From: Bacillota bacterium
GTDB taxonomy: Bacteria > Bacillota > Clostridia > Christensenellales > Aristaeellaceae
Direction of reading: 5' to 3'
DNA: 30,470 nucleotides
NCBI GenBank assembly: GCA_023402355.1
Contig: JAEXCG010000047.1
Coordinates: 1 to 30,470 of the forward strand
Shown here: piece after piece, positions 14,292-22,183 of the stretch
Layout: each line of letters begins with the position of its first letter
Position numbering within the stretch: the stretch's first letter is position 1
Program-made: the position numbers and the translations under genes
Notes under the pieces: generated by a model
Databases searched by the model: none
What the model saw: the letters and a program-made list of their open reading frames with translations, nothing else
Told to the model about the DNA's origin: nothing

Positions 14292-15082
14292 GAAAGTACC
14301 TGCACATCGCCGCCGTCAGCTTCAAGGCGCAGATCACCTGGCGCTTCGACACCCTGATGACCCTTTTGCTGGGGCTGTTTCAGGTGCTGATGAACTACGT
14401 GCTCTGGGGCGCGATCTTCAGCGAGCGCGAGGGGATCGCGGGCTTCACCCAAGGGACGATGATGGCCTACGCGGTCGCGAGCGCGACGCTCTCGCGCCTG
14501 GACCTCTCCGCCTCGGTGAGCGCGGAGGTCGGCGCGCGGCTGCGCGACGGCACGTTTTCCCGCTACATGGTGCTGCCCGTGGAACCCCAGAGCTACTTCC
14601 TCTTTCAGACCGCGGGCGCGGCGGGCTATATGCTGCTCTTCGCCGCGCCCGCGGCGGCGCTCTTTTCCCGCCTCTTCGGGGCCGCCTGGCCCCCGTTCCC
14701 CGGCGCGGGGACGCTGCTCGCGGCGGCGCTCATGACGCTGCTCGGCCTCGCTTTCATGGCGGAGCTGCACTTCCTGCTCGGCGTGCTGGTGCTCAGGTTC
14801 GAGAACATCAGCGTCTTTTTGATGATCCAAAACAACCTGACGCTCTTCCTCACGGGCGCGATGGTGCCGCTCATGCTGCTGCCCGCGGGCCTGCGCGCGG
14901 CGATGCGCCTGTTTCCGTTTTACTACGTGACCTACCTGCCCGCGATGCTGCTGACGGGCCGCTGCGCCGGGGAAGCGCTGCCGGGGCTGGCGGTGATCTC
15001 CCTGTGGCTCGCGCTGACGGCGGCGCTCGGCGCGGGAATCTACCGGCGGCTGCGGCTGCGCTATGACGGGGTGGGCCTATGA
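14288..15082 (+). CDS. ABC-2 family permease subunit 1
   Basis: A 264-residue membrane protein with six predicted helices. The N-terminal pattern (Y-x-H-I-A-x-x-S-F-K-A-Q-x-x-W-R-F-D) and the later FENISVFLMIQNNLTLFLTGAMVPL segment match ABC2_membrane_6 proteins. It probably forms a heterodimer with the next gene product, energised by the ATPase before it. The cargo is unknown. ATGA overlaps at both ends show tight translational coupling. Confidence 0.87.
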   Translation: MRKYLHIAAVSFKAQITWRFDTLMTLLLGLFQVLMNYVLWGAIFSEREGIAGFTQGTMMAYAVASATLSRLDLSASVSAEVGARLRDGTFSRYMVLPVEPQSYFLFQTAGAAGYMLLFAAPAAALFSRLFGAAWPPFPGAGTLLAAALMTLLGLAFMAELHFLLGVLVLRFENISVFLMIQNNLTLFLTGAMVPLMLLPAGLRAAMRLFPFYYVTYLPAMLLTGRCAGEALPGLAVISLWLALTAALGAGIYRRLRLRYDGVGL

Positions 15083-15870
15083 AGAAGAACCTTCGCCTCG
15101 TCCGCCTGCTCGTGCGCATGCGCCTTTCGCATTTGATGGTCTTCCGCTTCTCCTTCTTCGGCGCGTTTTTCGTGGACGGCACGCTGTTCGCCGTGCAGAT
15201 CCTGATGTTTTCTGCGATCTACGGACAGGTGGACGCCATCGGCAGGTGGACGCGCGGGCAGATGCTGATCTTCATCGGCACCTTCTCGCTCATCAACGCG
15301 CTCAACATGGCCGTATTCTTCTTCGGCATCAACGACATCCCCCGCAAGATTCGCGAGGGGACGCTGGACGCCTACGTCACCAAGCCCGTGAACCCCCTGC
15401 TGCGGCTGACGTTTGAAAGCGTCAACCCCGGCTCGCTGCCACTGATCCCGCTCAGCCTCGTCATCGTGCTTTCGGGGGTGCGCGAGGCGGGGGTCGCGGT
15501 GGACGCAGGGCTCGCGCTCGCCTACGCGGCGATGGTGCTGCTCATGACGCTGCTGTGGTACGACATGGAGCTCATCGTGCGCACCCTGCCCTTCTTCACG
15601 CTCTCCATCCGCGGCGCGGACCAGCTGGAGGGCACGGCGCTGGACCTGTGCATGAAGGTGCCGGGCACGCTGTTCCGGGGCGCGTTCAGGCTGGTCTTCT
15701 GCCTGTTCGTGCCCTACGGCGTCATGTCCACCGTGCCCACGCAGCTGCTCACGCGCACGCTTTCCCCCGCGGGCGCGCTGTACGCGCTGCTGCTCTGCGC
15801 GTCGTTTACCGCCTTTGCGCTGCTGTTTTGGCGCTTCGGCCTGCGCCATTACAAGAGCGCGGGGGGTTAA
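15079..15870 (+). CDS. ABC-2 family permease subunit 2
   Basis: A 263-residue membrane protein, the second permease of the exporter. RMRLSHLMVFRFSFFGAFF at the N-terminus, IREGTLDAYVTKPVNPLLR in the cytoplasmic loop after helix 2 and the C-terminal FALLFWRFGLRHYKSAGG fit ABC2_membrane_6 partners. The IRxGxLDxYxTKPxNPL loop is the coupling region typical of this family. Last gene of the operon, followed by a terminator. Confidence 0.87.
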   Translation: MKKNLRLVRLLVRMRLSHLMVFRFSFFGAFFVDGTLFAVQILMFSAIYGQVDAIGRWTRGQMLIFIGTFSLINALNMAVFFFGINDIPRKIREGTLDAYVTKPVNPLLRLTFESVNPGSLPLIPLSLVIVLSGVREAGVAVDAGLALAYAAMVLLMTLLWYDMELIVRTLPFFTLSIRGADQLEGTALDLCMKVPGTLFRGAFRLVFCLFVPYGVMSTVPTQLLTRTLSPAGALYALLLCASFTAFALLFWRFGLRHYKSAGG

Positions 15871-15896
15871 GGCGCGCGGGAGCCCCCATGGACGGC

Positions 15897-15932
15897 GAAA
15901 AGCGGCCGGGCCTTTCGGGCCGACCGCTTTTG
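15897..15932. terminator. Bidirectional terminator between convergent genes
   Basis: AAAAGCGG at the left and CCGCTTTT at the right enclose an inner GC stem with two mismatches around TTTC. T-tracts occur on both strands, so it can serve the exporter operon (+) and the 27-residue peptide gene (-). Confidence 0.75.
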
Positions 15933-15944
15933 CCAAGCATTCCG

Positions 15945-16028
15945 TCACTTTTTGCCGCGGTTTTTTTTGACCAGAACCAAGCCCCCGACGCAGCACAGGA
16001 GGATGGCGACGACCGCTGCCGTGTTCAT
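15945..16028 (-). CDS. 27-residue single-pass membrane peptide
   Basis: On the minus strand an ATG at 16028 is preceded by AAAGGGGGG with a 6-nt gap and by a near-consensus promoter, and the stop at 15945 is followed by a terminator. The peptide has a short polar start (MNT), a hydrophobic helix of about 17 residues containing Cys-Cys (VAILLCCVGGLVLV) and a basic tail (KKNRGKK). This gives an N-out/C-in orientation by the positive-inside rule. All expression signals are in place for a real small gene. I do not recognise a family. Confidence 0.65.
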   Translation of the reverse strand: MNTAAVVAILLCCVGGLVLVKKNRGKK

Positions 16029-16078
16029 CTGAAGCCCCCCTTTCGAGCGTTGTTTCTTTGGTAAAGGATTATGCGGCC

Positions 16079-16107
16079 ATTATACGCCCCGCGCGCGCCT
16101 TTTGCAA
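16079..16107 (-). promoter_or_regulatory. Promoter for the 27-residue peptide gene
   Basis: On the minus strand TTGCAA (16107-16102), 17 nt, TATAAT (16084-16079). The -35 box is a palindrome and abuts the divergent promoter region of the uvrA-like gene. Confidence 0.75.
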
Positions 16108-16135
16108 TGGCATCCCGCGCGCCGTGTGCTATAAT
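16107..16135 (+). promoter_or_regulatory. Promoter for the uvrA-like gene
   Basis: A perfect TATAAT (16130-16135) lies 17 nt after ATGGCA (16107-16112), a weak -35. The start codon follows 31 nt later. The divergent promoter's -35 overlaps this one by a base, so the two could influence each other. Confidence 0.6.
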
Positions 16136-16165
16136 AGAGGACAAATCAGGCAAGGAGCAGGGCTT

Positions 16166-18697
16166 ATGAGTGCGTTTCAGGAACGGACGGGCGCGCCGGA
16201 TCACATCGAGATTCGCGGCGCGCGCGTGCACAACCTACGGAATATCGATGTGGACGTCCCGCTGGGCAGGCTGGTGGGCGTGGCCGGGGTGTCGGGCTCC
16301 GGCAAGTCCTCGCTCGCGCTGGGCGTGCTGTACGCCGAGGGCTCCCGCCGCTACCTGGAGGCGCTGTCCGCCTACACCCGGCGGCGCATGACGCAGGCGG
16401 CGGAGGCGAAGGTCGACAGCGTGGAGTACGTCCCCGCGGCGCTGGCCCTCCACCAGCGGCCCGCCGTGCCGGGCGTGCGCAGCACCTTCGGCACGTCCAC
16501 CGAGCTGCAAAACCCCCTGCGGCTCATGTTCTCGCGGCTGGGCAGCCACCGCTGCCCAAACGGGCACGAGGTTCCGCCCTCGGTGCGCGTGGCGGCGGGC
16601 AAGCCGCTCGTCTGCCCGGCGTGCGGGGCGGCGTTCGACGGCCCCAGCGCCGAGAGCTTTTCGTTCAACAGCACGGGCGCCTGCCGGACCTGCGGCGGCA
16701 CGGGCGTGGTGCGGAAGGTGGACGAGGCGACGCTCGTGCCGGACGAATCCCTCACGATAGACGGCGGCGCGGTGGCCCCCTGGAACTCGCTGATGTGGTC
16801 GCTGATGACCGACGTGTGCCGGGAAATGGGCGTGCGCACGGACGTGCCCTTCCGCGAGCTGACGCGCGCGGAGCGGGAGATCGTCTTTCACGGCCCGGCG
16901 GAGAAGCGGCACATCCTGTACAAGGCCAAGAGCAGCAACCAGGCCGCCGAGCTGGACTTCACCTACTACAACGCGGTCTACACCGTGGAAAACGCGCTGG
17001 CGAAGGTCAAGGACGACAAGGGCATGAAGCGGGTGGAGAAGTTTTTGCGGCAGGACGTCTGCCCGGACTGCGGCGGCACCCGGCTGTGCGGGCAGGCCCG
17101 CGCCACGCGGCTGTGCGGCAAGCGCCTGGACGAGGCCGCGGCCATGACGCTGGACGCGCTGATCCCCTGGGTGCGGTCCATCCCGGCGCAGATGCCCGCG
17201 GACATGCGGGACATGGCCGAGAGCATCTGCGGCCAGTTCCTGAACACGGCCCGGCGGCTCACGGAGCTGGGGCTGGGCTACCTCGCGCTCGACAGGGCGG
17301 GCGGCACGCTTTCCACCGGCGAGCGCCAGCGGGCGCAGCTCGCCCGCGCGGTGCGCAACCGCACCACCGGCGTCCTGTACGTGCTCGACGAGCCGTCCAT
17401 CGGGCTGCACCCCTCCAACGTGGACGGCCTGCTGGGGGTGGTGGACGACCTGATCGCCCACGGCAACTCCGTCGTGCTGATCGACCACGACGTGCGGGTG
17501 CTCAGGTCCGCCCAGTGGCTGATCGAGATGGGCCCCGGCGCGGGCGCGCACGGCGGGCGGGTGCTCTTTCAGGGCACGGTCGCGGACGCCGCAAAGTCCC
17601 CCGATTCCCTGCTCGCCGGGTTCCTGACGGGGAAAGAGCCGGCCGTCGTCCGCGAGCGGGCCGAGAAGCAGGCGATGTTCGAGCACGGGCGCATCCGGCT
17701 CTCGACCTCGCCGCTGCACACCGTGCGCGCGCTTTCGCTGGACATCCCCAAGGGGCGGCTGGTGGCCGTGACGGGCGTGTCCGGCTCCGGGAAGACCACG
17801 CTCATCCTGGAAAGCCTGATCCCGGCCCTGCGCGCGCGGATCGACGGCGCGCCGCTGCCCGCCCACGTCCGGGACGCAGAGGCCCCGGGCATCGGCCGGG
17901 TGAACCTGATCGACGCGACGCCCATCGGGCTCAACGTCCGCTCGACCGTGGCGACCTACAGCGGCGTGCTAGACGACCTGCGGCGGCTCTTCGCCGCCGC
18001 GCCGGAGGCGAAGCGGGCGGGGCGCAGGGCAGGCGATTTTTCCTACAACACGGGCGCGCTGCGCTGCCCGGGCTGCGACGGCACCGGGCAGATCACGATG
18101 GACGTGCAGTTCCTGCCGGACGTGGACATCGTCTGCCCGGACTGCGGCGGCTCCCGGTACGGGCGCGAGGCGGAGCGCATCCGCTACCGCCCCCGCAGGG
18201 CGGCGCTGGACGACCCCGGCCTGACGCTGCCGGAGCTGATGGCGATGAGCGTGGAGCAGGCGCTGTGCCGCCTGTCGGACGTTGCGAAGGTTCGGGAGCG
18301 CCTGCAGGTGCTCGCGGACCTGGGGCTGGGCTACCTCACGCTCGGGGAGGCCACCCCGAGCCTTTCCGGCGGCGAGGCCCAGCGGCTCAAGCTGGCCGCC
18401 GAGATGGGCAGGGCCCAGCACGACGCGGTCTTCGTGTTCGACGAGCCGACGATCGGGCTGCACCCGCTGGACGTGCGGGTGCTGATCGGCGTGTTTCAGC
18501 GGCTGATCCAAAGCGGGGCCACGGTGATCGTCATCGAGCACGACCTGGACATGATCGCAAACGCCGACTACGTGGTGGACATGGGCCCGGGCGGCGGCGA
18601 GGCGGGCGGGCGGATCGTGGCGGCGGGCACGCCGGAGGAGATCGCCCGGGACGAGGGCAGCCTGACCGGAAGGTATCTGCGGGAAGTCGTCGGGTGA
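16166..18697 (+). CDS. UvrA2-type ABC ATPase lacking the UvrB-binding domain
   Basis: An 843-residue protein with UvrA architecture. Walker A GVSGSGKSS (41-49), zinc-type Cys pairs (C130, C150/C153, then CRTCGGTG at 173-180), signature STGERQR, Walker B VLDEPSIGLHP, second Walker A GVSGSGKTT, second zinc module (CPGCDGTG and CPDCGG), signature LSGGEAQR and FVFDEPTIGLHP are all visible. Genuine UvrA is about 940 residues; the UvrB-interaction domain between the first Walker A and the first zinc module is shortened, as in UvrA2/DrrC-like proteins linked to tolerance of DNA-binding drugs. It therefore probably does not act as the main nucleotide-excision repair UvrA. Start ATG 16166 has AAGGAG about 10 nt upstream. 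Confidence 0.9.
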   Translation: MSAFQERTGAPDHIEIRGARVHNLRNIDVDVPLGRLVGVAGVSGSGKSSLALGVLYAEGSRRYLEALSAYTRRRMTQAAEAKVDSVEYVPAALALHQRPAVPGVRSTFGTSTELQNPLRLMFSRLGSHRCPNGHEVPPSVRVAAGKPLVCPACGAAFDGPSAESFSFNSTGACRTCGGTGVVRKVDEATLVPDESLTIDGGAVAPWNSLMWSLMTDVCREMGVRTDVPFRELTRAEREIVFHGPAEKRHILYKAKSSNQAAELDFTYYNAVYTVENALAKVKDDKGMKRVEKFLRQDVCPDCGGTRLCGQARATRLCGKRLDEAAAMTLDALIPWVRSIPAQMPADMRDMAESICGQFLNTARRLTELGLGYLALDRAGGTLSTGERQRAQLARAVRNRTTGVLYVLDEPSIGLHPSNVDGLLGVVDDLIAHGNSVVLIDHDVRVLRSAQWLIEMGPGAGAHGGRVLFQGTVADAAKSPDSLLAGFLTGKEPAVVRERAEKQAMFEHGRIRLSTSPLHTVRALSLDIPKGRLVAVTGVSGSGKTTLILESLIPALRARIDGAPLPAHVRDAEAPGIGRVNLIDATPIGLNVRSTVATYSGVLDDLRRLFAAAPEAKRAGRRAGDFSYNTGALRCPGCDGTGQITMDVQFLPDVDIVCPDCGGSRYGREAERIRYRPRRAALDDPGLTLPELMAMSVEQALCRLSDVAKVRERLQVLADLGLGYLTLGEATPSLSGGEAQRLKLAAEMGRAQHDAVFVFDEPTIGLHPLDVRVLIGVFQRLIQSGATVIVIEHDLDMIANADYVVDMGPGGGEAGGRIVAAGTPEEIARDEGSLTGRYLREVVG

Positions 18698-18767
18698 GAC
18701 AGCAAATATCCGGCGGCCCAATGCCGAAACGAAAGCGGCTGAATTGATAAATAGTGAGGGAAAGACG

Positions 18768-19346
18768 ATGAGAAAAGCGTATATCATTCCGGCGTGTTCG
18801 GGAATGAAGATGGATGTAAGGAAAGGCCAAAGGATTGCGGTGATCGACATGGAAGGGGGCCAGGTGGTAGACTTTTTTGCCGAAGTTAACGGAAACACGA
18901 GGGAATTTCTTTCAACCGGCGTGACGATCGATTGCAATGAATCCCTGAAACTGAAAGTTGGCGACAAGATTTTCAGCAACCTATATCATCCCATGCTGGA
19001 GATACTTTCCGACGATGTAAAGGAGCACGATTTACTGCATCCCTGCTGCCGAACGGAAATGTATGATTTCTTTTATCACAACGGAGAAGGACACCCGAAC
19101 TGTCTGGACAACCTCAATGGGGCGCTGGGAGAGCATCGCGCCGCAATTACGCCTGTCAACCTGTTTATGCACACAAAGATTCACGCAGACGGCAGCATTT
19201 CGGTCGAAGAACCGATCTCCAAAGCAGGGGATCAAATTGTCTTGCGGGCTCTCTTGGATCTGACACTGGGCGTTGCCGCCTGCAGCGTTTCTGAAAGCAA
19301 GTGCAACAGTGGAAAGTGTTCGCCGATTCAAGTCGTGATCGAATGA
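18768..19346 (+). CDS. DUF1989 (urea carboxylase-associated family) protein
   Basis: A 192-residue protein of the DUF1989 family. Visible family features are the N-terminal GMKMDVRKGQRIAVIDMEGGQVVDF, FLSTGVT, a LLHPCC segment with Cys and His residues, GHPNCLDN and the PVNLFMHT region near residue 133. In proteobacteria such proteins accompany urea carboxylase and guanidine metabolism, some being carboxyguanidine deiminase subunits; here the gene stands alone, so its substrate is open. The start ATG 18768 has GAGGGA 7 nt upstream. It follows the uvrA-like gene by 70 nt without a terminator, so read-through is likely. Its base composition is less GC-rich than the uvrA-like gene. Confidence 0.82.
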   Translation: MRKAYIIPACSGMKMDVRKGQRIAVIDMEGGQVVDFFAEVNGNTREFLSTGVTIDCNESLKLKVGDKIFSNLYHPMLEILSDDVKEHDLLHPCCRTEMYDFFYHNGEGHPNCLDNLNGALGEHRAAITPVNLFMHTKIHADGSISVEEPISKAGDQIVLRALLDLTLGVAACSVSESKCNSGKCSPIQVVIE

Positions 19347-19445
19347 CGGAGCTGTGCTTTTCATGACGGGCTCATGACGCCGGCTGCGGGACGCATAGGA
19401 GTCCGGGCGGCGAGGCGCGCGGCCTTGAAGCCGCCGGGAACCCAA

Positions 19446-19467
19446 AAAAGGCGGCGCAAACCGCCTT
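19446..19467 (+). terminator. Terminator hairpin, left flank of repeat copy 2
   Basis: AAGGCGG, loop CGCAAA, CCGCCTT, then only TTT before the repeat begins. It is nearly identical to the hairpin at 19728-19751 beyond the repeat. 19347-19440 holds nothing recognisable. Confidence 0.65.
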
Positions 19468-19470
19468 TCA

Positions 19471-19727
19471 GCGTGTCGACAAAGTGGCAACCGCCACTTT
19501 GTCGAGGTTACGGGTGATTTTTTCGCTCCGCAAAACTGCGTTTTGCAACGGAAAAAGCCCCGACTACGAAAGGAGCGAAGCGACTAGGCGCGAGGACAGC
19601 GCGAAGCGCTCCGCAGGGCCGTACCCAGCGCATAGCGCTGGGCGCAGCGGGCAAAGCCGGGCGATACGATTGCAGTCTTGAGACGGCTTTTGGTTTGTCT
19701 ATCCTCAATAGGTTTTTCGACAATCTG
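19471..19727 (+). repeat. Dispersed structured repeat, copy 2 (long form)
   Basis: 257 bp; same orientation and same ends as the copy at 4165-4340. The 13-bp perfect hairpin is at 19476-19505, and the AT-rich hairpin (CAAAAC/GTTTTG) follows. Relative to copy 1 there is about 80 bp extra between the GAAAAAGCCCCG box and CCGGGCGATACGATT. This insert contains GGAGCGAAGCG and a perfect hairpin CCCAGCGC-ATA-GCGCTGGG (19624-19642). The 3' end reads TTTTTCGACAATCTG. No plausible protein. Confidence 0.8.
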
Positions 19728-19751
19728 AAAGGCGGTGTAAACCGCCTTTTT
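19728..19751. terminator. Terminator, right flank of repeat copy 2
   Basis: AAAGGCGG, loop TGTAAA, CCGCC then TTTTTT on the plus strand. On the minus strand CCGCCTTTC follows the stem, so it may also terminate the convergent minus-strand operon ending at 19825. Confidence 0.8.
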
Positions 19752-19794
19752 TGCTTATAGGTGCGTGAGATTCGCATGCGGCCGGAGCGGCCGT

Positions 19795-19823
19795 TCGGAG
19801 GTGGAAGCGGGCACAGCCCGCCG
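19795..19823. repeat. Partial copy of the 79-bp repeat unit
   Basis: TTCGGAGGTGGAAGCGGGC and the following ACAGCCCGCC match the end of unit B near 4540-4567 with one difference. It contains the hairpin GCGGGC-ACA-GCCCGC and directly abuts the stop codon of the minus-strand gene at 19825. Confidence 0.65.
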
Positions 19824-19824
19824 C

Positions 19825-20205
19825 CTATTCGCCGCCGAGCAGCTCGTCGGTGAGCGCCAGAATCTGCGGCGCGAGCTTTTCACGCCGCCGCCTCGTGACG
19901 GCGCGGCAGAGCGGATAGGCGGCGGCGATGAGCGCGAGGCCGAGGAGCCCGACCGCGATCCCCGGCGCGAAGAGCCCCGTCCAGACCATCGTCATGCTCA
20001 TGCCCAGCCCCAGCAGGAGCGTGCCCGCGATGCCCACGGTGAGCGCGGCGACTCTGCCGGGGCGCGAGGCGCGCGCGTCCAGACTGCGCAGGAGCGCCAT
20101 CCTGTCCGCCTGCGGCGGGGCGTACTTTTGCCGGATGCGCCGTACCTCCTCCTGCTTGCTGGCGCTGTAGGTGTAGGAAAAGGAACCGGATTCCCTGTCG
20201 TCCAT
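19825..20205 (-). CDS. Small two-helix membrane protein of a clostridial family
   Basis: A 126-residue protein: a polar N-terminal 50 residues (SFSYTYSASKQEEVRRIRQKY), two membrane helices around GTLLLGLGMSMTMVWTGLF and PGIAVGLLGLALI, and a basic, amphipathic tail (KLAPQILALTDELL). Relatives are common in Clostridia; I recall some being labelled dihydropteridine reductase, which nothing here supports. The start ATG 20205 has AAAGGAG about 8 nt upstream. It follows the eight-helix protein by 2 nt, so it is the last gene of the two-component operon. The two-helix unit is shared with the protein at 23180-23551. Confidence 0.82.
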   Translation of the reverse strand: MDDRESGSFSYTYSASKQEEVRRIRQKYAPPQADRMALLRSLDARASRPGRVAALTVGIAGTLLLGLGMSMTMVWTGLFAPGIAVGLLGLALIAAAYPLCRAVTRRRREKLAPQILALTDELLGGE

Positions 20206-20207
20206 GC

Positions 20208-21098
20208 TTAATTCTCCTTTGCTTCGGGGTGAGGGTTTGATGAGAGCGCGCGCAGCGCCCGAGACGCGCGCGCGACCATGAGAAAGGCCATGGCGAGGGT
20301 CGTCAGGCACACCGCGCCGCCGGTGAGCGCGTTCATCGTCCGCTGAAAGGCGGGGCTCCCGCCGAAGGAGGCGAACATCGCCGTCTGCAGGGAGAGCATC
20401 GACACCAGCGCCGTCGACAGCCCCAGCACCTTCGCGGCGGTGTACACGGGGCTTTGCAGCCTGCGAAAGCGCACGAGCCCGACGATGGCGGCGGCGACGG
20501 CGTAGAACGCGTAAAGCGCCGCCGCGAAGATCAGGTGGCCGGGGTAGCGGTAGCCGCGCCCGTCCAGCACCATCTGGAGGGTGACGGCGAGCAGCGCCGC
20601 GTTCAGCGGGAACAGCAGACAGCCGCAGAGGCGGGCGGCGCGGTACTCCAGGCGCACGTTGCGCCCGCCGGTCAGGGCGCATTTCGCGAGCAGGCCGCGC
20701 GCCGCCGCGAGCGCGAGGTAGTAGACGGCGAGCGCGCCGAACCAGAAGGAGCGGTAATAGAGGCCCGCGCCGAGCTTGAGCAGGGCGCAAAGGCCGTTGA
20801 CGGCGGCGGAGCCCAGCAGGGAGAGGCGGGCGCGAAAGCGGACGTCCACAAGGCAGCGCTCGGCGAGGGCGTTTCGGCGGACGCGCGCGCGAATACGGCG
20901 CAGCGCCCCCGGCGCGCGCAGGCACCAGACGGCGAGCGCGTAAAAGCTCGCCGTGTAGAGCGCATAGGCGGCGGGGGAGCCGTCGAGCCCCCGCGCGAAC
21001 ACGAGGCGGAGCGCGCCCGCGCAAAGCAGCGTGAGGGGCAGCAGGACGAACAGCCGGGGCCGCGCGAGCGATGAAAACACCTGCGTCCGGCGCTTCAT
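20208..21098 (-). CDS. Polytopic membrane protein of unknown function
   Basis: A 296-residue integral membrane protein with about eight hydrophobic helices and arginine-rich loops (LRRIRARVRRNALAE, RFRARLSLLG). I recognise no transporter motif. Its ATG at 21098 overlaps the histidine kinase stop by 4 nt, so it is translated with the kinase and may act as a sensor accessory or as the controlled output. Similar multi-helix proteins next to clostridial two-component systems are known to me only as hypothetical proteins. Confidence 0.78.
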   Translation of the reverse strand: MKRRTQVFSSLARPRLFVLLPLTLLCAGALRLVFARGLDGSPAAYALYTASFYALAVWCLRAPGALRRIRARVRRNALAERCLVDVRFRARLSLLGSAAVNGLCALLKLGAGLYYRSFWFGALAVYYLALAAARGLLAKCALTGGRNVRLEYRAARLCGCLLFPLNAALLAVTLQMVLDGRGYRYPGHLIFAAALYAFYAVAAAIVGLVRFRRLQSPVYTAAKVLGLSTALVSMLSLQTAMFASFGGSPAFQRTMNALTGGAVCLTTLAMAFLMVARASRALRALSSNPHPEAKEN

Positions 21099-22183
21099 GA
21101 AGCCTCCCGCCGCAGGCGGACGGTGAAGGCGCTGCCCTCGCCCACCCGGCTCGTCACCGAGATTTCGCCGCCCAGGATGTCCACCACGCGCCGCACCAGG
21201 GCCAGCCCCAGACCGTTGCCCTGCGCGGCGTGGGCGGTGTCGCCCTGATAGAACTTCTCAAAGATGTGCCGCCCGACCTCCGGGGGGATGCCGCAGCCCG
21301 TGTCCTCGACCGTCACCACGGCGTACTCCCCCTGCGTGGTAAGCCGGACGCGGATCGTGCCGCCCGGCTCCGTAAATTTGATGGCGTTGGAGAAGAGGTT
21401 GTTCCAGATGAGCGAGAGCAGCTCCGCGTCCGCCCGGACGCTCACGCCCTCCTCCAGCTCGGGCTCGATGGCGAGCCCCTTTTCCTCCCAGGCTTCCTCG
21501 AAGCGCAGCAGGCATTCCCGCAGATGTTCGCCCAGCTCAAAGGAGGTGGCGGCCGGAAAGATCTGCTGGTTTTCCAGCTTGCTGAGCCGCAGGATATTGG
21601 TGATCAGCTCGGACAGGCGGCGTGTGGCGGCGGTAATGGCCCGCGCGTACTCCAGCCGCTGCGCCTCCGGCAGGCCGGGAGCCTGCAGCAGCGTCGCGTA
21701 GTTCTGCATGATCGAAAGCGGGGTCTTCAGCTCGTGGGAGACGCTGGCGACGAAGTCCGTGCGCAGCGTTTCGATGCCGGACAGCTCCTGCGCCATGCGG
21801 TTGAAGTCCTCGATGATCGCGTCGAACTCGTTCATGCCCTCAAAGCGGTGCAGGGGCTCGATGCGCGCGGAAAAGTCGCCCTGCGTCAGCCGCCGCGTGG
21901 CGCCGAGGATGCGCTCCACCGGGCGGCGCACGCTGATCCGGCGGCGGATGCCGTCCAGAAGCGTGCACAGAAGGCTCAAAAACAGGACGTTGCCGAACGT
22001 GATCGTCGCGGCGTGCGCAATCTGCGCCTGCGTCAGCCGGGCCCCCAGCGCCTCCTGCAGGGCCTCCAGAAACAGCAGGAAGCAGCAGGAGACGACGAAC
22101 GAAATCAGCAGGAAGAAGAGCGCGTAGCCGCGCAGGGAAAACAGGCTGCGGCGCACGCGCCTGTCCACGGCCCGCGCCCTCAT
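21095..22183 (-). CDS. Sensor histidine kinase with HAMP domain
   Basis: A 362-residue membrane kinase. Two membrane helices (about 20-42 and 60-78) enclose a sensor loop of only about 20 residues, so it probably senses membrane-associated signals or a partner protein. HAMP spans about 79-135; the H-box SHELKTPLS has His150; N-box NNLFSNAIKF, G1 DTGCGIP, F-box IFEKFYQ and G2 GNGLGLALV are all intact. It overlaps the response regulator stop by 4 nt and the downstream membrane protein by 4 nt. The short sensor loop resembles the intramembrane-sensing kinases linked to envelope stress, an inference only. Confidence 0.92.
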   Translation of the reverse strand: MRARAVDRRVRRSLFSLRGYALFFLLISFVVSCCFLLFLEALQEALGARLTQAQIAHAATITFGNVLFLSLLCTLLDGIRRRISVRRPVERILGATRRLTQGDFSARIEPLHRFEGMNEFDAIIEDFNRMAQELSGIETLRTDFVASVSHELKTPLSIMQNYATLLQAPGLPEAQRLEYARAITAATRRLSELITNILRLSKLENQQIFPAATSFELGEHLRECLLRFEEAWEEKGLAIEPELEEGVSVRADAELLSLIWNNLFSNAIKFTEPGGTIRVRLTTQGEYAVVTVEDTGCGIPPEVGRHIFEKFYQGDTAHAAQGNGLGLALVRRVVDILGGEISVTSRVGEGSAFTVRLRREAS

